64,000 nucleotides of DNA from Brachionus manjavacas (taxonomy: Eukaryota; Rotifera; Eurotatoria; Ploima; Brachionidae): contig JAHQIY010000002.1 of assembly GCA_019054805.1 (NCBI GenBank), positions 2,604,001 to 2,668,000 of the forward strand, given 5' to 3'. Below are positions 9,809 through 21,487 of the stretch, in pieces. The notes beneath the pieces are model-generated. The model was not told the origin of the DNA. It saw nothing but the letters and a program-made list of their open reading frames with translations, and ran no database searches. The position numbers were made by a program, and so were the translations under genes. The stretch's first letter is position 1, and each line of letters opens with the position of its first letter.

Positions 9809-11157
9809 ATGGTCGAATTATCATCTGCAAGCATTCCGTTTGAAAGCAGTGCACCGTCAACTAACCTAGTCCGCATAAAACACTTATTTTTAATTTTTGT
9901 TCGACAATTTGATGCCGAAGAATACAAGCTTTTCTGTCATTACATGAAAAATCTGCTAAACCAGCCTGTAAAAGATCCATTCGAGTTGTTAGGTAATTTT
10001 TTTAAAACAATTACCTATCTTTTATTACCTGTCTTTTAAATTTAAAATAGATAACATTGTTAGTGACATGCAATCAAGTGGTTTTTATGATAGTTCGGAT
10101 CAAGAAGACTCATCTGTCATCAACGAATACAATTATTATTCGAAAGACACAATCAGTGATGATGACTCTGTGCATGATGAACACAAAAGCAAAATTTCTA
10201 AGCTAAGTAGCAAAGTAGATGCTGAATTGGAAAAAAAATACCAATCTAACAACACCATAACAAGTCAGGAAAAAAAGCACTTGGCCAAAAAGCTCGGTTT
10301 GACCGAGCGTCAGGTTCAAAATTGGTTTAATAAACGAAAAACAATCGAGGACACAAACGAGAAAATACTTCAGGATAATGAAAATTTTGACAAGCGGAAA
10401 AGTTCCAATAAAGAAGCGCGAAAATCAACGCTTGAAGAAACAAATGAAGAAAAAGAGAACGGAACATTTGTCAGTGAAAAAAGTATGAATAAAATATTCA
10501 TTTTTTTATGAAAATAACTTTAATTTAGAAGAAAACACTGAACAAGTAAAGCCTAGAAGAAGAGGACGTCCTAGACTAAGTGAAACTTTGTCAAATGATA
10601 AAGAAACGTCTAGTCGTCGATCAAACGTAAGACGCTCATCTATTATTGATAAAGACAATCTGAAAGAGTCAAGCTCACCTCCGCCTAAAAAAGTCTGCCG
10701 TGGCTATACAGATGAACAAGTGAAGAAGCTTGATGAATTTTTTTTGGAAGATAACCATGCCGAACAATCTTCTTTAGGTTCGATTGAAAAAGAGACAAAG
10801 CTGAGCGAGTATTTGATCAAAAAATGGTTTAAAATAAAACGTGAATCACTAAAGCAAAATTGTTCAGTTCTGAAATCAAATAATGAAGAAAAGTCTGAAA
10901 GCTTGGATAAAGAAGAAAGTAGAGTGAATGAAGAGAAAGTTGAAAATAGTGTGGAATCAAAAGACAACGAAAGTGATAGTGAAATTCTCAAAAATGTATC
11001 TCCTGATGCGATAGAAGAGTTGGAAAAAGCTTTCGAAAAAACTCCCGTTCTAAGACCTCTAGACAAAAAGGCTCTAAGTCTTAGACTTGGTTTGAAAACA
11101 GCTGATATTGATAAATGGTTCAATTCAAAACGAAAGTTAAAAGAAAAAATTGTTTAA
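9809..11157 (+). CDS. AT-hook protein with three degenerate homeodomains
   Basis: This is a predicted nuclear DNA-associated protein of 414 residues from three exons (9809..9992, 10051..10482, 10529..11157) joined in frame at GTAATT/ATAG and GTATGA/TTAG sites. The start is the ATG in AAAATGGTC; an upstream in-frame TTG is ignored. Three homeodomain-like folds are visible: residues about 107-162 (LGLTERQVQNWFNKRK), 264-313 (YLIKKWFKIKRES) and 363-413 (LGLKTADIDKWFNSKRK). Each keeps the recognition-helix Trp-Phe, but the next-but-one position, normally the near-invariant Asn51, is Lys, Ile and Ser respectively. An AT-hook core (RRRGRPR) lies near residue 217. The linkers are long, acidic and Lys/Glu/Ser-rich. 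I cannot place it in a named homeobox class; HDX, ZHX or HOMEZ-like multi-homeodomain proteins are the nearest architecture. It is probably lineage-specific. Confidence 0.8.
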
Positions 11158-11894
11158 ATTGTTAGCATTTAATGAATCTTTATGAATTGATATTTTTTTA
11201 AATAAATTTTATCATTTAATTTTTCTACTATAGTAAATTGTTAATAAAAAATGTATTATAAAAAAAATCTATTTTTTTTAATATTTTTTTTATGCTGATA
11301 ATCATTAATTTTCGACGTCTGCTGAAAAATTTTTGATGACATGCAATAGTCAAATGTTTTATTTTTTTTGTACACTTACACAACTGGGTTAAATTTAGAT
11401 CACGTAATACTAATAAGAATTAAAATTAAAAAATTTTAATTTATTTTATAAAATTAGAGCTAAGGTTCAAAAAAAATTAAAATAAATCGAAAAGTTTCAA
11501 GATAAAACAAATTTATTGACATCAATCGACAAGTACTTTTACATTGATTTAAAAAAAGTATCAAAGGGGATTTGATGCAAAATTGAATTAAATTGTAATA
11601 ATGAAATCCTCCGTTGAGTCCAAGTCAAGCAAATGAACTAAAACACATAAAATAAATTCATGAAATAATTCATTCAAAATGGATGAATTTAAGTGAAAAA
11701 ACCGAGAAAAGCAAAAAATAAAAAATGGCACAAAAATTAGGCTGACTTATCTCAATCTTGCCAAGAATTAATTTTATGTATTCAATCAAAAATGTCTATT
11801 TCTTTAAAAGTTGAGTTTTAAAATCAAAATTATTATTTTAAGTAGTGTTTCGATTTCTGATCACCAATTTCTAATTATTTTTAAAATAATAAAT
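11158..11894. other. Intergenic, no gene seen
   Basis: This is A/T-rich spacer between the homeodomain gene and a LINE remnant. I see no feature I can support. Confidence 0.5.
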
Positions 11895-12545
11895 GTGGAA
11901 GTAGTAGTAGAAGTAGCATGTTGAACTGCAACTCGGAAAAATACCCGAGCAGAGCTCTAATGAGCTATAGCAGTCGCTTCTTTTTTCACAAGCCAAGCAT
12001 CTAATTTCGACTTTAAAATATTCAACGTTTTTTCGCTAACTATTTCTTCCGGTAATTGGTTCCATATGTTTACAACTCTATTTGTGAAAAAATGTAAACG
12101 CGAGGAACAGTTTTTTATCTGTTCACGACGTAGAGTCTTTGAATGCTTTCTTAAGTCGTATACTTGACCACTTTGACCATAGATTAATCCTTTTTTAAAC
12201 TCAATTAACTCAATTTTATTAATTAACTTGAACGACTGGATCACATCTCCTCTCAATTTTCTCGTTGTTAGGTCCGTCAGGCCGAATTTGGGTAAGCGTG
12301 TTGAGTAAGTCAGGTGCTTTAAATTTGGAACTAACTTAGTAACTCTTCGTTGAATCTTTTCTATCATATCGATATTTTTTTTTAGGTAAGGGCACCAAGA
12401 GGTTATGGCAAATTCTAAGCGAGGTCTAACCATTGAAGTGTACAGTAGTCTAATGTTGTATACATTGGGATATCTAAGCGATTTTTTCAACATACCCAGA
12501 ATCCTATTAGCTTTAGCTGTGACATAGTTTAGTTGTGTGTGTAAA
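11895..12545 (-). mobile_element. 5'-truncated Jockey/CR1-type LINE, 3' end
   Basis: The minus strand encodes about 190 uninterrupted codons of the region after the reverse-transcriptase palm: NYVTAKANRILGMLKKSLRY, LLYTSMVRPRLEFAITSW, IEKIQRRVTKLVP, FGLTDLTTRKLRGDVIQSFK and NRVVNIWNQLPEEIV, ending in a stop. This order (KANRxLG, RPxLEYA, IQRRATK, L..RR.RGD, VWNxLP) is the standard C-terminal block of these elements. The 3' end runs into a CTTCTACTACTACTTC-type microsatellite. The upstream boundary near 12545 lacks the rest of the element, which is a typical dead-on-arrival insertion. The long frame without stops suggests that it is comparatively young. Confidence 0.85.
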
Positions 12546-13070
12546 TGGTATCAAAATTACAATTTATTTTCTTATTCAAATGGATAAATATGAATAAAAT
12601 TAGGAATGAAATAAAATTTTCTTTAAATTATACAAAAGCGTTAAGAATTAATTAAAATTTAATATTTTAATATCGATCTTTGTCATTTCTTATTTTAAAT
12701 TCCTAAATGATTAAATTAAGATCTAATTGTAATTCTCAATAACGCTGAATAAATGATGTGAATATAATTTTCTGAGAGTTATGATTTAAAACTTCAAATT
12801 TCAGTCATTGTTCATTTTAAAAATAGAATAAATTATTGAATGGTTAAAAGACCTTAAAAATAGTTAAGATTACTGGTTTTCTTAGTTCAGAAAAAAGCCA
12901 ATATTGCTAGAATTTGATTAGAATAAAAATAGATAGAATTTCATTTGTGGTGTCAATTCATATAAATAAATGCAAATATTATTCCGATCATATAGGTTTT
13001 AGTCTAATTTTTTATATATATTGAATTAATTTGATTATTATTGTGTAATAGAATTAAGATTTGAATAGAT
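12546..13070. other. Intergenic, sodium-channel 5' flank
   Basis: This is A/T-rich sequence directly before the channel gene. It should contain its promoter and 5' UTR, but I see no motif I can name. Confidence 0.4.
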
Positions 13071-16000
13071 ATGGATTTAAATTTGAATCAAGATGACCAA
13101 TTTTTCAAAGAATTCACCTTTAGTTCCGTACAGAAAATAAAAGAAAATATGGAAAATGAAAGAATTAGATTGGAGATAGAAAAGAATGATATTGAGATGG
13201 ATGATTCAGATTATAAAGATATTCGGAGTCGAAGGAATACACGACATCCCGACAAAGATTTTCTAGCTGGTGAAAAGCTTCCAAAAAAATATCGGTTTTT
13301 ATTTCCAAAGAATTTATTTGGAAAACCTCTGGAGGAATTGGATGAATTTTATAAATGTGAATATGTAATATAATATTCTATTGTTAAAATTCAAATTAAA
13401 AAAAAATTTCAAGGTTTTTATTGTAATAAACAGTAATTATCAAATATATAGATTTAGCGCTACCAAATCACTGTATTTTTTAAGTCCGTTCAACAAGTTT
13501 AGAAAACTAGCAATTTATCTGCTAACTCATTGATATCCTTTTGAAAAAAAAAAATTTTTAGATTCCAAAACAGAGTGTTTAATTACTTCTTTAACTCTAA
13601 AATACGCTTTTTAGTTCTCTAGTTATGCTGACCATACTTGTCAATTGTTTCATTATGGCACTACCAGCAAGTTCGGTACCGGAATTTACTGAGTATTTGA
13701 TTTTTGCTCAAAATTTTTATTTTTAAAATAAATTCTTAAGAATTGTTTTCACATTGATTTATACTTTTGAAGCTTTCTTAAAAATAATTGCCCGAGGTTT
13801 TTGTTTGAAAAAATTTACATTTTTGTGGGATCCGTGGAATTGGCTTGATTTTATTGTTCTAATTTTAGCGTAATTTAGTCAAAAACTATCAATTATCACT
13901 ATTTTTTTAATTCTAGGTACGCTACACTTTTTATTAAATCATTAGGAAATTTGTCTGTCCTTAGAACACTCCGAGTGCTCCGAGCTCTAAAAACAGTTGC
14001 TATAGTTCCTGGTAATCTAAATTTTTTTAAATGATTTCATCAAAATTTTAATAACTAGTTTAATTTTAGGTTTAAAAACAATTGTAGATTCATTAATCCA
14101 ATCGCTAATTAGACTAAGAGATGTGGTTATACTCACTAGTTTTGTTTTATCAGTTTTTTCATTAATTGGACTCCAACTTTACATGGGATCTTTAAAACGC
14201 AAATGCGTCATTAATGGTCCGTCTAACATGACAATGGAAAAATATAGCATCTACATCGCAGATAAAAGTAATTTAGTCTTTAAATTAAATTTTCCAAGAT
14301 TATGATTGTGTTCAATAGAAAACTGGATGGTTGATGGTAATGATAAATATATTCTTTGCGGAAACAGCTCTGGAGCCAAGTATGTAAAATAGGTGGTTAA
14401 AGTATACAAAAAAAATTTGTTTAAGGAATTGTCCAAATGGAAGTGTTTGTCTTTCGAATATTGGAGATAATCCAAACAATGGGTACACAAATTTTGATTC
14501 GTATGGTTATGCGATGTTATCATCTTTTAGACTTATGACTCAAGACTATTGGGAAGATTTATACCAACTAGTTAATAATTAATACTTTAATAATTTAATA
14601 AAATTTTTCAATTTTTAAAATTCTAGATTTTGACCGCTGAGGGTCCACATCAAGTTTTTTTCTTTATAACAGTCATATTCTTCGGTTCCTTCTATTTGAT
14701 AAATTTGATTTTGGCAATTGTGGCACTTTCATACAAAGATCAGCAAATAAGAGCTATTGAAGAAGCTAATTTAAAAGAAGAAAAAAAAAAAGCTGTAATT
14801 TTAAAATCTCTAAATTCATTATTTTTTTTAAATAATCTAATAGGAGCAATGTGAAGAAATTGAAGACTGCATAGTTGATTCCGAAGAAGAAAAAAACAAT
14901 TTTAATTTTTCAATTTCGTTTAATTTGCTTGATTCAAATATTGGAGAGATTTTTAATGACAAAAATGTGCAGTCAGATATTTGCTCTCGAGCTGAAAGAT
15001 TCAATAGCATAGATTCTCAAATAACATGGGACTATACTTCACTTAAGAGAAAAGATCAATTAAACAGTAGTGAATACAAAAATAATTCGAGTTTAGTTTA
15101 TATAGATAAATCGAATGTATCTCAAAGATCTGAAAAAACTGATTCTCAAATACAAATATATTCTAGTAAACTCTTTGTGTCAAAATTGAAAAAAACAAAT
15201 AAAGAAAGATTAAACGAAGCAGTTAGAAAATGTAAAATAAATTTTATTGCGGACCATAGTAAACTGTAACCACAAAAATAGTAAATAATACTACTAATTT
15301 AATAAAAAATGCACAAATTAAATTGAAGATTCAGTTTTTTTCCACTAATCTAGCTATTTTACCAATAATTTTACATTTGCTCAAAAAACTATTTCTATAT
15401 TTATTCAAATAAAAAATATTTTTTTTTTAACTGCGTGTCTCAAATTTTAAATTTCTTTAGATTTTCGAATCTCTTATCATTATAATTAACGGAGTCATTT
15501 AGTAATTCCAATGGAATTTAATATGTGATCTTTTTTTTTCTTACTTCTTTTTTTTATAAATTAAGTTACTCTTACATCAGTAACTTAATTTTAAATTTTA
15601 ATTTTTTTATGTACTACTTCTCCTTCTTAGGAGGTTAATTTTATACAATAAATAAATAATTGATTACAGCTGAACTGGTAGTTAGAATATCTAGATTCAA
15701 TTAACTCTCTTTAATTTTTCCTTTCTTGATTTCTTTGACCATTTCATTTAAGTCTTAAAATTACTAGTGTAGATCGTAAGTGATCGCTTTACCTCGCATT
15801 CTAATTTTATTCAAAGATTTGAATCAATTTATTAAAAAAAATATATATTTAAATAAATATAAAAGATTTTCATAAAAAAATATTATTTTTTTATTTGAAT
15901 AAAAATATTATTTTTTTATTTGAATAAAAATAGCAATAGTTTTTTTTTTATTTTTCTAATTTTTACTCTTCTTTTGATATTTTTTTTATTAAACTTATGA

Positions 16001-19000
16001 TTATTTAAACCATATGATATGGTTTAAAATAAAAATTATTGGTAAAATAACGGGATTAGTGGAAAAAAACTGAACCTTTAATTTAAAATTTAATTTGTGC
16101 TTTTTTTATTAAATTAGTGGTATTATCAACTATTTTTATGGTATTTATTACTCTTTTTGTGGTTTGATAATATTATTGCTCATTTTATTCAATTAAGATT
16201 CGGTTTTTTACGTGAAAAGAAATCGAATAGATCATCGAAGAAAAATTTTCCAGGCATTTTACATTATTTTTTGCTCCTGGAAATGTTTACCTAAATACAA
16301 CAGGATTCAGGTAAGGTTTTTGAAAAAAATGCCAAAATTGAAATAAGTTCAAATTTAAATTTTTTCAAAAACCCTTGATTTTCAAGAAAATAGTTGGACT
16401 TCTGGTATTAGATCCATTTTTCGATCTATTTATTACAATTTGCATTATATTCAATACACTTTTTCTTGCTTTGGATCATCACAATATGAACCGAAATTTT
16501 AGTGAGGCATTAACAAAAGGGAATTATGTACTATTCAAAAAATTTAAAAATTCAATTAAAAAATTTTATTTTTTCAAAGATTTTTATTATTATTTTTGCT
16601 ACTGAAGCAATTTTAAAATTGATGGCACTCAAGCCATCAGAGTATATTAAGAGCAGATGGAACCTATTTGATTTATTAATAGTTTTTATTAGTGTCACCG
16701 AGTTATTTTTGGCGAGCAAAAAAATGATGGTTCTAAGATCATTTAGATTGGTAAAATATTAAAAAAAAATTCATTTTTTAATTTGTAAGTTTTGAACAAT
16801 TCTTAAGCTGAGGGTTTTTAAATTAGCCAAGTCATGGTCCACTTTAAACAAGCTAATGTGTATCATTGGTGAGACCATTGGCGCTCTCGGCAATTTAGTA
16901 TTTGTTTTAGGAATTATAATTTTCATATTCGCTGTAATGGGCAACCAACTGTTTGGCTTTAAATACATCGAAAATAGGAATGTTTGGAATGGTGAAATTC
17001 CAAGATGGAATTTTGTTGATTTTTTCCACTCATTTTTGATTGTATTTCGAGTTCTTTGTGGTGAATGGATTGAATCTATGTGGGATTGCATTCGGGTAGC
17101 GGGTTGGTCATGTGTACCATTTTTTATTTTAACAATGATTATTGGAAATTTAGTAGTACGTTTTTTTTTAAATAATTTATTTAAAATTTTTAATTTTTTT
17201 AGTTACTAAATTTATTTTTGGCTCTTCTTTTGTCTTCATTTGGCACAGATCAATTAAATAAGGAAAAAAACAATCTAAATGATGCAACTAGAATACAAGA
17301 AGCTGTTTATCGAATAAGAGAATTCATCTGGCTGATCATATTACACATCTTAAAACTTTTTTATAAAAAGGAAAATATCAAACTACCTCAAAATGAAAGC
17401 AATGACCATTTTGAGTTAAATAAAGATATTGTTTTTAAATGGAATAAGTATTATAACAATATTGATAATGAGTTAGAAATAGTTGAATCAAATAAAAAAA
17501 CGGTTCAAAACGAAACAAATTTTTTTTTCAAATTCGGAAAAATTAAAACTTCAGCCTACAATTTGGTCGAACACAAATATTTTGAATTCTTTATAATTTC
17601 AATGATCGTTCTAAGCAGTTTATTCCTGGTATGCAAATTATTTTTATTATATTTGAAATAGAAGATAGCAATCTATCTATTTGGGAATCCGTAATTCAAA
17701 AATTTAAGAAAACTGCTTCAGTTCTAGAATTCCTGATTCGAAAAATATTTTCAATTAGAAATTATTAAAATAAAATTAAAGCTTTTATTTGAAAAAAAAG
17801 TGGCATCTTGAAGTTGATGATCAATTCAAAGTGTTAATTTTTCAATGCTAAAATTAATCTTTGAATTAAATTAAATAATTTTAATGTAACATGCCTTACA
17901 TGTTTTGGAGATTTATTAAATAATTTAATTTTGTTCAATTTACTGATAAACCGATTCTTAAATTTTTAAATTCAAAATATCGGTCCTTTTAATTTACGTC
18001 CTTTTAATTACTTATAAATTATTTGAAAAATTTAATTTCAAAATAAACTTTACAAAAAATGAATTAATACATCTGAATTTAAAAATCAATTTTATCAGTT
18101 AATTGAAAAAAGAAATTTTAAATTATTTTATTTTTTAAATCTAGATAACTTTGACTTCCTTTTTTTACTAAAAATTACTTAAATCAACGTTATATTTTTT
18201 TAAATTGTATATCCTTAACAACTAATATTTAAGGAAAATTAAGTGAGCTTACTGTAAAATTAAGCAAAAGAACCGAATTTTAACAGTTCTAGATTTTTTG
18301 TAGAAGCACTGCAGGATGGTAGATTGCTTTATTCTATCGGCTTTCAAACGATTCTAAAATCGATCATTCTAGGATTTTAAACATTTTTTGATTTTCGATT
18401 TAATTATTTTAATTTTAAAAGGCAATTGAAGATAAAGGGATTCACTCGAAGCCCATTTTGAAAAATATTTCAAATATTATGGACAAATTTTTTACTTTTG
18501 CATTTGCACTGGAAGTTTTGCTAAAATGGATGGCACATGGTTTTAAAAAATATTTTTCTGATGGCTGGTGTTGGCTTGATTTTATAATTGCTCTGGTTAG
18601 ATTTTCGCTTCATTTTTTTTCCACAAAATTAATAAAAAAAATCCTAAAGGTATCTCTAGGTGGATTGGCATCTTCTTTATTAGGAGTAGCCGATATTCCA
18701 GCCTTTAAAACAATGAGAACTTTACGGGCTTTGCGTCCTTTAAGAGCGCTATCTCGTTTCGAAGGAATTAGAGTAGTTGTAAACGCTTTAATTGGATCCA
18801 TACCATCTATATTTAATGTTTTATTAGTTTGTCTAGTATTTTGGCTAGTATTTAGCATAATGGGTGTACAGTTATTTGCAGGAAAATTTTATAAATGCGT
18901 TTATCCAAACATGACCAGAGTACCTTATGAACAGGTCAAAAATTTAAATGATTGTAATGGAAAAAATTACACATGGGTCAATTCCAAAATAAATTTTGAT

Positions 19001-21487
19001 AATGTTATAAATGCATATTTAGCCTTGCTGCAAGTAGCTACATTTAAAGGTTGGATTGAAATAATGGTCGATGCAGCTGATATGAGTCATGAAGTAAAAT
19101 AAGCAATTTCTCGATTGGTTTTCTTAAATTTAATTTAAAGATAAATCAACAGCCAAGAAGAGAACAAAGTATTTATATGCTTTTGTACTTTGTTTTCTTC
19201 ATTATTTTTGGATCATTTTTTACCCTAAATTTATTTATTGGAGTCATAATTGATAATTTTAATCAGCAAAAAAAAAAGAACGGTAAAATTTAGATTTAAT
19301 TTGAAGAAAAAATTAATTTTCAATAGAGTTTAATTTTTACTTAAAGGCAATGAAGGTACAATAGATGTTTTCATGACCAAAGAGCAAATAAAATACTATA
19401 ATGCAATGAAAAAAATGGAAGAGAAAAAACCTCAGAAAGCTTTGCCCAGACCAAGAGTAAAATTCAAAGAAAAATAATTTTTTAGATTTAATTTAAAAAT
19501 TTTAAGGTTTTTTTTGCCAGATTTATGTTCGATATAACCAGTAATCAAAAATTTGACATTTTCATTATGATTTGCATTTTTTTAAACATGTTGGCAATGT
19601 GTGCTGAAAGCTATCAACAATCGGACCAATTTGTTCTATTTCTTTCAATTATCAATCAGCTTTTTATTACAGTTTTTACAGCCGAATGTGCTATGAAATT
19701 GATTGCATTAAATTGGCGTTTTTTCAAATTTCCATGGAACATATTTGACATGACTATTGTTATCCTTTCTATTCTAGGTAATTTTTAAAAAAATTAAAAT
19801 TATTTTAGTTTCCTGAATTAATTCTATTAGGAGTATTTATTCAATATTTTAAGATGAATTCAAATTTTAAGGACAAGAGTTCATTTGATTGAAAAAAAGT
19901 TTGGTTGATTAATTGAGCAACAAAACTTGGAATTTGCATTTCAAATTTTTTTAATTTTAATTTTAATTCAATTATTTTTATTTCAAAATTGTATTGAAAA
20001 TTTTTAGAAGATTTGTGAATTAAATTTAAAGAAAAAGCATAAAAAGTGAAAAATCATATCACCTAAATTCAGTTTCCGCAAATAATTTGAAATATTTTTT
20101 ACCAAAGCAGCCTTAATTAACTATGAAATGGCATTTTTTCTTAATTCTTTTAATTATTAATTGCCAATCATAGTATTTCTTTAAATATCTGATATTTAAA
20201 GAAATTTAAATTGTCATCATTTCAAATTTTTTATAAACAGTTTTTAATTCACTTTAATCAATGACGTGATTTATTCAAACCTATTTCTTTTACGTCAATC
20301 CTTTTAATTTTGCATTTTAATAAAGTCAATGCGCTTGTAAAAATCTTGCATTTTAATAAATTAATTAATCCATTCAAAAAGAATAATTTGATAAGTGTTT
20401 TAATAAATAATTATTTTAGCATTTAAGGTTTATTTTTATTTAAAAAATTAATAAATATTTTCAAGGAATGATATTTGAAGAATTCATGAAGCATGTTTTG
20501 ACGTTTTCACCTACAATATTGCGAGTTGTACGGATTGTCCGAATCGGCAGGATTCTGAGATTGGCAAAAGGCGCCCGAGGCATAAGGACACTATTATTTG
20601 CATTAGTGATTTCAATGCCAGCTCTGATTAATATTGGTTTATTGCTTTTTCTGATCATATTTATTTATGCTATTTTCGGAATGTTTTTTTTTATGTACGT
20701 AAAATACGATGCTGGTCTAAATGAACTCTTTAATTTCGAAAATATTTATAGAAGCATGATCACTCTATTCCCATTATGTACCTCTGCAGGCTGGGCTTCG
20801 GTTCTGAAGGCTTTAACAAACGACCATCCACCAGATTGTGATCCTTCAGTCCCCACTCTATCTCAAATCTCAAAAGGAAATTGTAGCAATAGTACTATAG
20901 CTATTCCGTATTTAATAAGCTACCTTATTATCAGCTTCCTTGTGGTAGTGAACATGTACATTGCAGTTATATTAGAAAATTTCAGCCAAGCAAGGGAAGA
21001 AGTACAACAAGGACTTACAAACGATGACTATGATATGTTTTATGAAGTTTGGCAGCGATTCGATCCTGATTGCACTGAATTTATATCTTATGATAAACTA
21101 TTTGATTTTGTTGACAGTCTGGAAAAACCATTAAGAATCGAAAAACCAAATCGCTTGAAATTAATATCTTTGAACCTAACTATTTGTGAAAAAAATCTGG
21201 TTCATTGCGTTGATATATTGGATGCACTTACCAAAAATTACCTTGGAACTCCGCAAGAAATTCATAATGCAATTCCTCTAAATATTCTAAAAAAAGATAG
21301 GCCTACTGGATACAAGCCAATAACTACAACTTTAAAGCTGCAAAGAGAAAAATACTGTGCTAAAATTGTGGCCCAGGTACTCAAAAATCATCTCCATGAA
21401 AGAAAAAAAATACGACTAAGACTTAAACTTGGCCAGAGATTGTCAATTGAAGATTTTACCATTGATGATTCACCAGTTAAAAGTTGA
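13071..21487 (+). CDS. para: Voltage-gated sodium channel alpha subunit (Nav1/para type)
   Basis: This is the pore-forming subunit of action-potential sodium channels. All four six-helix domains are present: I (about 13400-14800), II (16380-17250), III (17570-19280) and IV (19520-21000). The pore filters read [31 protein letters not shown] and [10 protein letters not shown], giving D-E-K-A, the sodium-selective signature that separates it from calcium channels and NALCN. The S4 sensors keep their arginines ([11 protein letters not shown] in [21 protein letters not shown] in IV). The III-IV inactivation linker has [17 protein letters not shown]. The EF-hand-like C-terminus ([15 protein letters not shown]) is typical. 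Exon 1 begins MDLNLNQDD and holds [15 protein letters not shown]; the stop is at 21485-21487. Intron 2 is AT-AC (separate entry). The I-II linker intron carries a MITE-like element. The II-III linker is short. Many introns are about 50 nt; three exceed 650 nt. Confidence 0.95.
13533..13605 (+). other. U12-type AT-AC intron in the sodium-channel gene
   Basis: No GT donor lies near the end of this exon. Instead, position 13533 begins ATATCCTTTT, the U12 5' splice site. The branch-point-like TTCTTTAAC is at 13587-13595 (consensus TTCCTTAAC), and the intron ends AC eleven bases after the presumed branch A. Splicing here joins [19 protein letters not shown], which aligns residue by residue with the first transmembrane helix of vertebrate channels (HSLFSMLIMCTILTNC). 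Human SCN genes are known to have a U12 AT-AC intron 2 at this place. Confidence 0.88.
15268..16164. mobile_element. MITE-like element with long terminal inverted repeats
   Basis: This element lies wholly within the sodium-channel intron 15232..16197. The left arm (15268-15376) starts AACCACAAAAATAGTAAATA. The right arm (about 16040-16164), reverse-complemented, starts AACCACAAAAAGAGTAAATA. Both then share ACTAATTTAATAAAAAA, GCACAAATTAAATT, TTCAGTTTTTTTCCACTAAT and TTATTTTACCAATAATTTT, with two small indels. The inner approximately 660 bp is non-coding and has a TTAAGTTACT/AGTAACTTAA hairpin (about 15561-15590) and a direct repeat near 15878-15930. No transposase is visible, so it is non-autonomous. 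I could not define a target-site duplication with confidence. Confidence 0.85.

Noticed and set aside
10704-11123. Antisense open frame of 139 codons
   Set aside because: It is the Ser/Phe/Leu-rich shadow of the Lys/Glu-rich homeodomain exon on the plus strand.
13071-21487. NALCN or voltage-gated calcium channel identity for the four-domain channel
   Set aside because: The pore ring reads D-E-K-A, and the III-IV linker has the VFMT inactivation motif, both specific to sodium channels.
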